From positions 83,858 to 147,857 of the forward strand of contig NZ_JACRMG010000010.1 of assembly GCF_016219575.1 (NCBI RefSeq): a stretch of 64,000 bases of DNA, in the 5' to 3' direction. The notes beneath the pieces were generated by a model. It ran no database searches. It saw nothing but the letters and a program-made list of their open reading frames with translations, and was not told the origin of the DNA. Shown here one piece after another: positions 1-8,181 of the stretch. Position 1 is the first letter of the stretch. Each line of letters begins with the position of its first letter. This DNA comes from Bradyrhizobium sp. (lineage in GTDB: Bacteria > Pseudomonadota > Alphaproteobacteria > Rhizobiales > Xanthobacteraceae). A program made the position numbers and the translations under genes.

Positions 1-1
1 C

Positions 2-547
2 GCGCAGCAGGCGGCGGACTATTATCACTGGGTCTCGCCGCGCGAGATGCTGGACGGCCTCGGCATGGCGGAGACGACGCCGGGGCCGCTGATCATGGTG
101 GTCCAGTTCGTCGGCTTCATGGCCGCGTTCCGCGATGCCGGCGGGCTTTCGCCGATGCTGGCGGCCACGCTCGGCGGCCTGCTCGCCACCTGGGTGACGT
201 TCGCGCCGTGCTTCCTCTGGATCTTCGCCGGCGCGCCCTACATCGAGACCATGCGCGGCAACAAGGCGCTGGCGGGCGCCTTGTCGGCGATCACGGCGGC
301 GGTCGTCGGCGTGATCCTCAATTTGTCGATCTGGTTCGCCCTGCACACGTTGTTCCGGCAGACCTTCGAGGTGAAGCGTTTTGGCCTCTCCTTCGATGCG
401 CCGGTCCTGACGAGCGTGGATGTCGCTGCTCTCGTTCTGTCGCTCGCGGCCGCAATCGCCATCTTCCGTTTCAAGGTGGGGATGCTGGTGGTTCTCGCGG
501 CATCCTGCGTCGCGGGCGTCCTGCTGCGACTGGCCGGATTGATTTGA
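2..547 (+). CDS. chrA: Chromate transporter ChrA, C-terminal part
   Basis: This is the 3' end of a gene that begins before the window; the reading frame is open from base 2. The protein is an inner-membrane transporter of the CHR family, which exports chromate using the proton-motive force. The visible part carries the family's second-half signature, GMAETTPGPLIM, followed by about five hydrophobic membrane segments and a short C-terminal tail ending RLAGLI. The N-terminal half of the duplicated CHR fold lies outside the window. No partner gene is visible downstream; the next gene is on the other strand and ends 48 bases further on. The family assignment is firm; the substrate (chromate or a related oxyanion) is inferred from the family. 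Confidence 0.9.
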   Translation, partial: AQQAADYYHWVSPREMLDGLGMAETTPGPLIMVVQFVGFMAAFRDAGGLSPMLAATLGGLLATWVTFAPCFLWIFAGAPYIETMRGNKALAGALSAITAAVVGVILNLSIWFALHTLFRQTFEVKRFGLSFDAPVLTSVDVAALVLSLAAAIAIFRFKVGMLVVLAASCVAGVLLRLAGLI

Positions 548-595
548 CGCAGGGGTGGCTGGATGGCCACTCCCGGCCTTCGGAGTCGCGAGCCG

Positions 596-1252
596 TCAGG
601 CTCGCGGCCCTGCTTCGGCTACAGGGTCGGATCCGCGGACGAGCAGGAGCAGCGCTGTAACCGCGCCGCTCGCCAGGAGCAGCCAGTCTTGCGGGATCTG
701 CAGCAGGATCGCGGCGCTGCCGCCAATCAGTGACCAGAGCAGGGGGATCGCCAGCAGATAGCCGGAAGGCGGTCTCACCGTCAGCAGAAGCATCCCGAGG
801 GTGAAGATCGTGACAGGACAGGGAGTGACGCCGAACATCGGCAGTTCCGGATAAAGATGCCCGGTGGCGATGCCGATCAACGGATAGAGGATTGCGGCGT
901 AGATGGCGAAGAACACGCCCACCCATGCCGCCGCGTCGCCGCGAAAGCCGAAATTGAGTCGACCGCGATAGGCGCCCGTATAGGTGAGCGCCGCTGCTTC
1001 GATCAGGAACAGGGTGCCGAACCCGTAGGCCGCCTTGTTGATCGCTGCAAAGAACGTCAGGTGATAGCCGATCCCGGTGAACGCCCACATGACTGATAGG
1101 ATGGCCGCGATGGCTCGGTCCGTTCGCGCGCTTCCGCGAAACGCCAGCGTGAAGGCGATTGCGCCCAGAACATAGACTGCAATCTGTACCGGCCAGATCG
1201 CCGCGTTGTAATTCGCGAACACGGCAACGAATTGCTCGACCGTAAACGGCAT
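596..1252 (-). CDS. DUF6064 family membrane protein
   Basis: A 218-residue integral membrane protein with about six to seven hydrophobic segments and almost no soluble domain. It matches my recollection of the DUF6064 family, whose members start with MPFTVEQF and have no established function. The gene reads away from chrA's end (convergent) and lies upstream, on the same strand, of no obvious operon partner. The ATG at 1252 is the first in frame, and the protein begins directly with the family's conserved N-terminus, so I kept it. Function is unknown. Confidence 0.75.
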   Translation of the reverse strand: MPFTVEQFVAVFANYNAAIWPVQIAVYVLGAIAFTLAFRGSARTDRAIAAILSVMWAFTGIGYHLTFFAAINKAAYGFGTLFLIEAAALTYTGAYRGRLNFGFRGDAAAWVGVFFAIYAAILYPLIGIATGHLYPELPMFGVTPCPVTIFTLGMLLLTVRPPSGYLLAIPLLWSLIGGSAAILLQIPQDWLLLASGAVTALLLLVRGSDPVAEAGPRA

Positions 1253-1356
1253 GATCGCGGCTCCGCTGCTGCCGGAAAAGCTATATCACCTGCGGTATGC
1301 CGGATTTGACGGGGGTCAACCCGGTTGCATCGTTCGCTGCAGTTGCTCGGGGCAGC

Positions 1357-1707
1357 TCAGAGCTGGATTCCGAAACGCGACAGCAGCCAGGCTGTTGCGA
1401 GGTAGAGCAGGAATGTCACGAGGCAGCCGACCGCCAGGCTTGGCCAGAACGCGATTCCGCCGCGCAGCAATGCGGGCACCAGCAGGAACATCGGGAGTGA
1501 CGGCAGGATGTACCAGAACGTCGCTTCCATCTGCGAAGCGATCCGCAATCCGTCGCCGGTATCCCGCCATAGCCAGATCACTGCCAATAGAGACACCAGC
1601 GGCAGCGATGCTACCAGCGCGCCGAAGGCCGGACTGCGCTTTGCGATCTCGGAGATCGCTGCAATGATGACGCCCGACAGGATTGCCTTCGCAGCCAGGT
1701 AAAGCAT
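1357..1707 (-). CDS. DUF3147 family small membrane protein
   Basis: A 116-residue protein with four predicted membrane helices covering nearly the whole chain. The segment EIAKRSPAFGALVASLPLVS followed by IWLWRDTGD is characteristic of DUF3147, a family of small inner-membrane proteins of unknown role. It lies 104 bases before the DUF6064 gene on the same strand, so the two could share a transcript, though nothing in the sequence proves it. The ATG at 1707 is preceded by GCTTT on the minus strand with no strong ribosome-binding site. Confidence 0.7.
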   Translation of the reverse strand: MLYLAAKAILSGVIIAAISEIAKRSPAFGALVASLPLVSLLAVIWLWRDTGDGLRIASQMEATFWYILPSLPMFLLVPALLRGGIAFWPSLAVGCLVTFLLYLATAWLLSRFGIQL

Positions 1708-1796
1708 GGACGGCTCCCAATTTGCTGGCCGGCATTCCGCCTCGTTCAGGCGAGGTGCCGCGCGAAATTGGTACCGGCAGACGGCCGACTAGCCAA

Positions 1797-3791
1797 TCAG
1801 AATTCCCCGTGCAGGCGGCCCGAGAAGACGTGAACCGGGCCGCGGTCGGCGTTGTAGGCGGGGTTGGTGATGAACTGGTAGTCCGCGGTCAGCGTGATCG
1901 CCTTGGTCAGCGCATAAGCGTAGTAGGTTTCCAGGATGCGCTCGCGCCGGTAGTTGAGCGCGCCATCGCCGACCAGGACGCCGAGGCCGCCGGCGGCGAG
2001 GAAATCGCGGTGGTCGCGCGACAGTGCATTGATGGCGCCGCCGATGCCGATCACGTCGTCGGGCCGGCCCCATCTGGTGCCCTTGATCGAGAGGCCCGTC
2101 GACAGCGAGGCGTCGATGTCGGTGAAGGCCATGATCTCGGTCTTGCCGTCGTTCCAGCTCCAGCGGGCGAACAGGCCGAGATCGTCGGCAAGTGCCTGCT
2201 CGAGGTTGAAGACATAGCCGTATTTGGTGCGGCCCGTGCGGGTCTGGGCAATGTCGAGGTCGAGCAGCGGATTGTTCAGCGTCTCGCGGTAGCTGCCGGA
2301 GAAGGCGCTGTTGAGCCAGGCGATGGCGCGCAGCTTGCCCGGCAGCGAGAACAGCGACCAGCGCGTCTCCAGTTCGAGCGCGTAGGTGCCGCGCCGGAAC
2401 ACCTGGGTGTCGAAGTTGTTGGCATTCGAGACGGCCGGCATCAGGAAATAGCCCGCGCGCAGCGCCCACTGCTTCTGGTTCAGTTCGGCGGTCGCGCCAT
2501 AGGTCAGGCCGACCTTGTCGGCGGAATAGTCGAACGCGCCCGGCGCCCACATCGACCAGTTCAAGAAGTCCTTGCGGGTGTCCTTGGCGTAGGCATTGCC
2601 GTCGAACACGTCCATGACAGCGAATTTGCCGACCTGCAGCGTCAGCCGGTTGATATCGACCTTGCCGGAAAGCTGCAGCGCGCCGCTCGGCAGTTCTTCC
2701 TGCTCGCCGCCGAAGCCGAAGGTCTGGCGGAAGAACAGCCGCGAGGTGTTGTAGTGCGGGTAGGGGAAATTCGACTTCTGCGCCTCGCCGTTCGGGAAGC
2801 CCGCGACGCCGACGGTGTCGTTGAGTCCGAAACCCTGCAGCAGTTCGGGATTGTAATAGACCTCGCCACCCTCCCACAGCCGCATGTTGAGATAGAGGCC
2901 GTTGCTCCAGGTTGCCTTGGCCTGCGGCGCCGGGGTCAGGCTGTTGGGGCCGGTGTAGGCCGCGCGGAACGCCGGATAGCCCTGTGGCAGGTAGGTGGTC
3001 TGGCCGTGGATTTCCCAGCGCGGGGATTCGGGATCGGTGATGTCGGTCTTCGCGCTCAATTTCGGCGAGCCAGGAAGATCGATCTTGCGGTTGAGGCCGA
3101 GCCGCAGCAGCTGCAGGTCGCTGGTGGATGTGTATCGCTCGCCCGACGGAAACGCGACGTTGGCTCGTTCGAACTGGTTGTAAAGATATTCCAGCCGGAC
3201 CGTCCAATGAGGTGCGAAGGCATACTCGACGCCGGCGCCGGCAGCCCAGCCAAGGCGGACGCCGAGCTGCTTCGCCACGAAGCCTTCGGCGGGCAGGGTG
3301 GTGAAGCGCTCGCCCATGTAGGCAAAGCCGCCCGTGGCGTAGAGCAGCCAGTGGCTCGAGGCGTAGCCGATGCGGCCGCGCACGGTGCCGATATAATCCC
3401 AGTCCTCGATGAAGTCGGTGCGCGGTGTCGAGATCAGCGACATCTGCGAATTCGAGTGGAGGTAGTTCGGAAACGTCAGGTCGGCCTCGACGCCGAACAG
3501 CAAGCCGGAGGGAGCCCGCCAGTTGTAGCCGGCCTGCAGGCCACCGATCACACCGCCGAAATTGCCGGACACGGCGGCTGGCGCCGGATCCCACAGCACC
3601 GCGCTGGTGGAGCCGCGGCTGTAGCCGGTATGCCCGCCGATGTAGAAGCCGTTCCAGTCGAACGCCTGCTGCAGATGGGGCGCCTTCACCGGCAGCTTGA
3701 GGTCGGCCGCCTGCGCCGGCGCGGCGAAGCTCAGCGCACCGATCGTTGCGCCAGCAATCAGATTGGTCCGGCTTGTCTTGAAGCGACTCAT
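1797..3791 (-). CDS. Two-domain outer-membrane porin (Omp31-like barrel plus OprB-like carbohydrate porin)
   Basis: A 664-residue exported protein. Residues 1-27 are a signal peptide ending AQA. Residues about 30-235 resemble the small Omp25/Omp31 outer-membrane barrel of rhizobia and brucellae (DWNGFYIGGHTGYS near the start, repeated GLQAGYNW and RLGWAAGAGVEYAF blocks, and RLEYLYNQF). Residues about 260-664 resemble the carbohydrate-selective OprB porin family (RLFFRQTFGFGG, TLQVGKFAVMDVFDGNAYA, aromatic C-terminus ending HGEF). Upstream in-frame codons to 3950 exist, but the ATG at 3791 begins a canonical signal peptide, so I used it. The protein probably sits in the outer membrane and admits sugars or other small solutes. 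A possible iron-responsive site lies about 170 bases upstream. The combination of two barrels in one chain is the odd feature. Confidence 0.8.
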   Translation of the reverse strand: MSRFKTSRTNLIAGATIGALSFAAPAQAADLKLPVKAPHLQQAFDWNGFYIGGHTGYSRGSTSAVLWDPAPAAVSGNFGGVIGGLQAGYNWRAPSGLLFGVEADLTFPNYLHSNSQMSLISTPRTDFIEDWDYIGTVRGRIGYASSHWLLYATGGFAYMGERFTTLPAEGFVAKQLGVRLGWAAGAGVEYAFAPHWTVRLEYLYNQFERANVAFPSGERYTSTSDLQLLRLGLNRKIDLPGSPKLSAKTDITDPESPRWEIHGQTTYLPQGYPAFRAAYTGPNSLTPAPQAKATWSNGLYLNMRLWEGGEVYYNPELLQGFGLNDTVGVAGFPNGEAQKSNFPYPHYNTSRLFFRQTFGFGGEQEELPSGALQLSGKVDINRLTLQVGKFAVMDVFDGNAYAKDTRKDFLNWSMWAPGAFDYSADKVGLTYGATAELNQKQWALRAGYFLMPAVSNANNFDTQVFRRGTYALELETRWSLFSLPGKLRAIAWLNSAFSGSYRETLNNPLLDLDIAQTRTGRTKYGYVFNLEQALADDLGLFARWSWNDGKTEIMAFTDIDASLSTGLSIKGTRWGRPDDVIGIGGAINALSRDHRDFLAAGGLGVLVGDGALNYRRERILETYYAYALTKAITLTADYQFITNPAYNADRGPVHVFSGRLHGEF

Positions 3792-3962
3792 GTAGCGAAC
3801 GTCCCGCGGTCTCATACCATCACTGCAGATTTGCCGGCGCGCCGCCACTGCCTGCTGCGCGGCCGGATTCGCGAAGCCCGCTGGCTGTTGCCAAATCGCC
3901 GCCGGCCAAAGCCGGATCGCGGAAAGGCGTCGATCATCCCCAAGCCCCAAACGTAGAGAGGA

Positions 3963-3989
3963 TTATTGCAAGTCATTCTCAATAGCAAC
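3963..3989. promoter_or_regulatory. Possible Fur/Mur-type metal-regulator box
   Basis: The stretch reads, on the minus strand, TTGCTATTGAGAATGACTTG followed by CAATAA. It has the TGAGAATGA core and imperfect dyad symmetry (TTGC...GCAA) typical of sites bound by Fur-family regulators. It lies about 170 bases before the porin start in the correct direction. The match is by eye only, and the regulator that would use it is not in the window. Confidence 0.35.
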
Positions 3990-4092
3990 AGCCGCAGAGC
4001 CCCTGCGCATCGATGGCAGCCAGGCGTGACGGTCGTGCAACAGGAGGCGGGGAAGCGGGTCGCCTGGAGCGTTCAGGGCCCCGAAAATGGAT

Positions 4093-4131
4093 GACCCGCC
4101 CGGGGGGACGGCCGGGCGGGTCGGGTTCGAC
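4093..4131 (-). terminator. GC-rich hairpin downstream of small exported protein gene
   Basis: GACCCGCCCGG and CCGGGCGGGTC form an 11-base stem around a short loop, 54 bases beyond the stop of the gene at 4185-4448. The T-run that follows on the minus strand is weak (ATTTT), so this is a probable rather than certain terminator. Confidence 0.45.
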
Positions 4132-4184
4132 ACGGGGTGGATGAGGCGCCCGTGCCGGACGCAGCTCCACTATTTGTCGATCTC

Positions 4185-4448
4185 TTAGAACGTGCAGACG
4201 CGAACCGAGCCGATGTACTGGCCGAACACGTTGTAACGGGGCTGCCAGCCGCAGCGGCGATAGCTGGTGTAGTAGACCGGGCCGCCGGCGCTGGCGGCAA
4301 CCGCAGTGCCGACGATGGCGGCGGTGGCGAGGCCGACCTGCCAGGGCTGCAGCGGATAGGCTTCGGCCTTGGTGGTGGTGGTCGCGAGCGAGCCCGCGAC
4401 GGCAAGGGTAGCGAGGGCGAGAGCGGCAATCTTGGTCTTGATCGACAT
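4185..4448 (-). CDS. Small exported protein of unknown function
   Basis: An 87-residue protein with an N-terminal signal peptide (residues 1 to about 29, ending AEA) followed by a hydrophobic stretch at about 35-53 and a short Tyr/Arg-rich tail containing two cysteines (RRCGWQP and VRVCTF). An upstream in-frame ATG exists at 4493, but the ATG at 4448 has a clear ribosome-binding sequence (ATGGAGTTACCC) and starts the signal peptide directly. I do not recognise a family. The pattern is common among short periplasmic proteins of Bradyrhizobium. It is followed by a hairpin at 4093-4131. Confidence 0.65.
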   Translation of the reverse strand: MSIKTKIAALALATLAVAGSLATTTTKAEAYPLQPWQVGLATAAIVGTAVAASAGGPVYYTSYRRCGWQPRYNVFGQYIGSVRVCTF

Positions 4449-4576
4449 GGGTAACTCCATCCTGTCTGGGAGCGGCGCCGGTATGGTCCGCATGCCCTTT
4501 GGACGGAGCCACTTCGGAGGCGGTTCGATTCGCCGCCGGGAACCCGGGATGGATAGAAAAAAGATAGTTAATACAG

Positions 4577-5398
4577 TTAGTTGGATGATTTTTTGGGCCC
4601 GGCGACCAGCCTGCTCACGTCGAAGTTATCGACATCCCGCAGCAGCTCACAGAAAGCGCGTGCGCCATGATCGAGCAGCCGTTCGCCCTTGTCGGCCGAC
4701 GCCTGGCGGGCATCGCCGACCGCCCCGCACGGGTTGAGATCCTGCGCCTGCCAGGCGAACGGCGCCGGCCGCTGCGTGGACAGCCAGCGAAACTCCTTCT
4801 CCATCGCCACGCCGGATGAAGGAAAGTCGGCGATCGCATCCATCTTCACGGCTAGCGGATAGCGCGCCAGCATGATCGAGGTCTCGACTGCGCCGCCGTG
4901 AATGCCGTGGCGCAATTCCTCCGCGGGAAAAAGTCCCTCCGGCGCGCCGAAGCGCGACCAGCTCGTGGTGACTGCGAGCATCCCGTGTTGGGCGCGCAAA
5001 TCCTGCGCCACCAGCATCATCGCGGCGCTGTTGCCGCCATGGCTCGTCACCATCACCAGCTTTTTCAGGCCTGACCGTGCGACGGCTTCGCCGAGCGCCA
5101 TCCATTGCTTCAGCGCTTCCGCGGTCGAGAGCGTCTGCGTGCCCGGAAAGTCGGTATGCTCGGTGGAGATTCCGATCCGCTGCACCGGCAGGAAGCTGAC
5201 GGGCAGGTCCGGCGGCAGCAATTCCCTGGCCCGCGCCAGATAGGCCTCGCCGATCATGACGTCGGTCTCGAGCGGCAGATGCGGACCGTGCTGTTCGGTC
5301 GCAGCCAGAGGCAGGACCGCAATCCATCGCGCCGCATCGGTGGCGGAGACCTCCGGCCAGGCAATCGCGTTCCAGTCGCGGGGCGGGATTTTACTCAT
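4577..5398 (-). CDS. Creatininase-family amidohydrolase
   Basis: A 273-residue cytosolic hydrolase of the creatininase/FAPy-deformylase-like family, metal-dependent enzymes that open cyclic amides or hydrolyse formamides. Visible metal-site motifs are PLAATEQHGPHLPLETD near residue 35 (His and Asp ligands) and VTSHGGNSAAMM near residue 115 (His and Asn), with HGGAVETSIML near residue 175 carrying a further Glu. The ATG at 5398 begins the usual family N-terminus; an in-frame GTG at 5458 would add 20 residues but has no spacing for a ribosome-binding site. It is transcribed divergently from the ABC transporter operon starting at 5524, which suggests that the enzyme acts on the imported compound. 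The actual substrate cannot be read from sequence. Confidence 0.85.
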   Translation of the reverse strand: MSKIPPRDWNAIAWPEVSATDAARWIAVLPLAATEQHGPHLPLETDVMIGEAYLARARELLPPDLPVSFLPVQRIGISTEHTDFPGTQTLSTAEALKQWMALGEAVARSGLKKLVMVTSHGGNSAAMMLVAQDLRAQHGMLAVTTSWSRFGAPEGLFPAEELRHGIHGGAVETSIMLARYPLAVKMDAIADFPSSGVAMEKEFRWLSTQRPAPFAWQAQDLNPCGAVGDARQASADKGERLLDHGARAFCELLRDVDNFDVSRLVAGPKKSSN

Positions 5399-5523
5399 TA
5401 CGGGAAGCGTTTCTTTAAGCGGATTTGCGAGGTAGTTTGTCGCGGCCTTCCTTGCCACTTCCTTGGGTGCATTCGCGCCCGCGGCCTTCCATCATGGGCC
5501 AGAATGATCGACGGAGTCCAACC

Positions 5524-6543
5524 ATGAACCCGGCCTTTTTGCCGCGAGCGTTAACCGCCGCATTTGTGAGCCTGCTGACGGTCATCGCGCCCGCGCGCGG
5601 CCAGACGCTCGACAAGGTCTCCTTCGGAACCAACTGGGTGGCGGAAGCCGAGCATGGCGGCTTCTACCAGGCGGTCGCCGACGGCACCTACAGGAAATAC
5701 GGCCTCGACGTTACTATCGTGCCCGGCGGTCCCAACGAGAACAACCGCATGCTGCTGATCTCGGGCAAGATCGAGTTCTTCATGGCGGCCAACACGCTGC
5801 AATCCTTCGACGCTGTGGCCAACAACGTGCCCGTGATCGCGGTGGCGGCGATCTTCCAGAAGGATCCGCAGGTGTTCGTGACGCACCCGGAATTCAAGGT
5901 GACCAAGCTCGAGGACCTCAAGCCGCTGACGCTGTTCGTCTCCAAGGAAGGCGTGGCTTCCTATTTCCAGTGGCTGAAGCACGAATACGGCTTCAACGAG
6001 CGGATGGTCAGGCCCTACACATTCAATTCGCAGCCCTTCCTCGCCAACAAGCAGAGCGCCATGCAGGGCTATGTCACGTCGGAGCCGTTCGCGATCGAGA
6101 AGGTAACGGGAAAGAAGCCGGGCGTGACGCTGCTCGCCGATTACGGCTTCAATGCCTATTCGACCCTGATCGAGACCCGGCTCGACCTCATCGACAAGAA
6201 GCCCGACCTCGTGCAGCGCTTCGTCGATGCCTCCATCATCGGCTGGTACAACTATCTCTACGGCGACAACGCCGCCGCCAACGCCATGATCAAGAAGCTC
6301 AACCCGGAAATGACCGATGCGCTGCTCGCCTATTCCATCGCCAAGATGAAGGAATACGGCATCGTCGATTCCGGTGACACGCTGAAGGACGGCATCGGCG
6401 CCATGACGGATGCGCATGTGGCGAGCTTCTTCGACAAGATGGTGCGCGCCGGCGTCGTCAAGCGCGACATCGATTTCCGCAAGGCCTATACGCTGCGCTT
6501 CGTCAACAAGGCGGTCGGCCTCGAATTGCGGCCGAAGAAATGA
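5524..6543 (+). CDS. ABC transporter substrate-binding protein, NMT1/THI5-like
   Basis: A 339-residue periplasmic binding protein. Residues 1 to about 26 form a signal peptide. The mature protein begins with a beta strand and TNWVAEAEHGGFYQAVADG, the hallmark of the SsuA/NMT1/THI5 group that binds small organic molecules such as pyrimidine precursors, sulfonates and taurine. Later motifs (VPGGPNENNRMLLISGKIEF, GYVTSEPFAIEK) fit the same fold. The ATG at 5524 is used because it starts the signal peptide; the upstream in-frame start at 5425 gives an unconvincing leader. It is the first gene of an operon with the ATPase and permease that follow. The substrate is unknown. Confidence 0.88.
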   Translation: MNPAFLPRALTAAFVSLLTVIAPARGQTLDKVSFGTNWVAEAEHGGFYQAVADGTYRKYGLDVTIVPGGPNENNRMLLISGKIEFFMAANTLQSFDAVANNVPVIAVAAIFQKDPQVFVTHPEFKVTKLEDLKPLTLFVSKEGVASYFQWLKHEYGFNERMVRPYTFNSQPFLANKQSAMQGYVTSEPFAIEKVTGKKPGVTLLADYGFNAYSTLIETRLDLIDKKPDLVQRFVDASIIGWYNYLYGDNAAANAMIKKLNPEMTDALLAYSIAKMKEYGIVDSGDTLKDGIGAMTDAHVASFFDKMVRAGVVKRDIDFRKAYTLRFVNKAVGLELRPKK

Positions 6544-6550
6544 CGTCGCG

Positions 6551-7363
6551 ATGACCGAAGACGCCTCGCTATCCGATTCCGCGGCCGGCATGACCGGCCT
6601 TGCGGTGCGTCTCAACGGCGTCACCAAGACCTATGACAGCGGCGTCGCCGCGCTCGGCCCGCTCGACCTCGACGTCAGGCGCGGCGAATTCCTCTCGCTG
6701 CTCGGGCCGTCCGGCTGCGGCAAGTCCACGGCGCTCCGGCTGATCGCGGGGCTTGCGGCGCCGACCTCGGGCAGCGTCGACGTTGCGCGGCAGCCCAACG
6801 AGACCGGCGGCACCCATGCGATCGGCTTCGTGTTTCAGGAGCCGACCTTGATGCCGTGGGCGAATGTCGCCGCCAATGTGCGGCTGCCGCTGGAGCTTGC
6901 GAACATGCCGGCGGCCGAGGCCGATCGCCGCGTCACGGCGGCGCTGGCGCAGGTGGGGCTCGTCGAATTCGTGCACAGCTATCCGCGCGAACTTTCCGGC
7001 GGCATGAAGATGCGCGTCTCGCTGGCGCGCGCGCTGGTCACCGATCCCGAGATACTGCTGATGGATGAGCCGTTCGCCGCACTCGACGAGATCACGCGCT
7101 TCCGCCTAAACAACGATCTGCTGGCGCTGTGGCGCGACTTGCGCAAGACCGTCATCTTCGTCACCCATTCGGTGTTCGAGTCGGTCTATCTCTCGCAGCG
7201 CGTGATCGTGATGAGCGCACGGCCGGGACGCATCGCTGCGGAATTCCGCATCGATGCAGCGGAGCCGCGCGGCGAGGATTTCCGCACCTCCGCCGATTAT
7301 GCCGGCTTCTGCCGCCAGGTCTCCGCGGCACTGGCGCCGGCCTATGAAGGGCAGCGCGCATGA
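6551..7363 (+). CDS. ABC transporter ATP-binding protein (SsuB/TauB type)
   Basis: A 270-residue cytosolic ATPase that drives the importer formed with the preceding binding protein and following permease. Walker A is GPSGCGKST at residues 52-60, the Q-loop is VFQEPTLMPW, the signature is LSGGM at 148-152 (the usual Gln is Met), and Walker B is ILLMDEP at 168-174, followed by a D-loop (ALDE) and the switch histidine in FVTHSV. It starts seven bases after the binding-protein stop and overlaps the permease start by four bases (ATGA), so translation is coupled. Confidence 0.92.
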   Translation: MTEDASLSDSAAGMTGLAVRLNGVTKTYDSGVAALGPLDLDVRRGEFLSLLGPSGCGKSTALRLIAGLAAPTSGSVDVARQPNETGGTHAIGFVFQEPTLMPWANVAANVRLPLELANMPAAEADRRVTAALAQVGLVEFVHSYPRELSGGMKMRVSLARALVTDPEILLMDEPFAALDEITRFRLNNDLLALWRDLRKTVIFVTHSVFESVYLSQRVIVMSARPGRIAAEFRIDAAEPRGEDFRTSADYAGFCRQVSAALAPAYEGQRA

Positions 7364-8181
7364 ACACCTCGCCTGCAGCGCCGCCGCGATCCAGAAGTGG
7401 GCAGTCTCCCCCATTGCGCATCCTGCTGCCCATCCTCGTGCTCGCGATGGGGCTCGTGGCGTGGGAACTCGTGGTGCGGCTCAACGACATCCCGCCCTAT
7501 GTGCTGCCGGGGCCTGGGCTGATCCTGCGGACGCTGGTTGCGGACTGGGGCGTGCTGTCGGAATCGCTGCTGGTCACGCTCGTCACCACGCTCGAAGGCT
7601 TCGTTTGTGCGGCAGTCGGCGGCATTGCGCTGGCGCTGCTGTTCAACCAGTCGCGCCTGCTGGAATATTCGCTGTTTCCCTATGCGGTGGTGCTGCAGGT
7701 GGCCCCGGTGATCGCGATCGCGCCGCTGCTCCTGATCTATCTGCCGCAGCAGACGGCCGTCGTGGTCTGCGCCTTCATCGTCGCGTTCTTCCCGGTGCTG
7801 TCGAACACAGCGCTCGGCCTGAATTCGGTCGACCGCAACCTCGCCGGACTGTTCCAGCTCTATCATGCCTCGCCCATGCAGACGCTGCGTTACCTGAAAC
7901 TGCCGGCGGCGTTGCCTCATATCCTGGGCGGCCTGCGCATCGCCGGCGGCTTGTCGCTGATCGGCGCGGTGGTTGCGGAAATCGCCGCAGGCTCGGCCGG
8001 CGCAGGCTCGGGCCTCGCCTATCGCATCGCGGAATCGGGTTACCGCCTGAACATACCTCGCATGTTCGCCGCGCTGTTGCTGTTGTCGGCCGCCGGAATT
8101 GTCATCTATGGGCTGCTTGCGCTAGTTTCGCACCTCGTTTTGCGGCGCTGGCACGAGAGTGCGCTTGGAAAGGAAAGCTGA
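7360..8181 (+). CDS. ABC transporter permease (SsuC/TauC type)
   Basis: A 273-residue inner-membrane protein with about six hydrophobic helices. The conserved cytoplasmic loop that docks on the ATPase is seen as YHASPMQTLRYLKLPAALPH near residue 168, the EAA motif of the binding-protein-dependent permease family. It overlaps the ATPase gene by four bases and its TGA shares a base with the next ATG, so all genes from 5524 to 9859 appear to be one transcript. Its role is the transmembrane channel of the importer. Confidence 0.9.
   Translation: MNTSPAAPPRSRSGQSPPLRILLPILVLAMGLVAWELVVRLNDIPPYVLPGPGLILRTLVADWGVLSESLLVTLVTTLEGFVCAAVGGIALALLFNQSRLLEYSLFPYAVVLQVAPVIAIAPLLLIYLPQQTAVVVCAFIVAFFPVLSNTALGLNSVDRNLAGLFQLYHASPMQTLRYLKLPAALPHILGGLRIAGGLSLIGAVVAEIAAGSAGAGSGLAYRIAESGYRLNIPRMFAALLLLSAAGIVIYGLLALVSHLVLRRWHESALGKES

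Larger units (their letters stand above)
3792..4184. other. Intergenic region upstream of the porin gene
   Basis: No gene is supported here. It contains the porin leader, a Fur-like inverted repeat at 3963-3989 and a strong GC hairpin at 4093-4131 that probably ends the small gene at 4185-4448. A longer in-frame extension of the porin to 3950 is possible on paper but has no signal peptide and no ribosome-binding site. Confidence 0.5.

Noticed and set aside
1683..3956. 757-codon open frame on the plus strand
   Set aside because: Antisense of the porin gene; no domain, no signal peptide, low-complexity translation.
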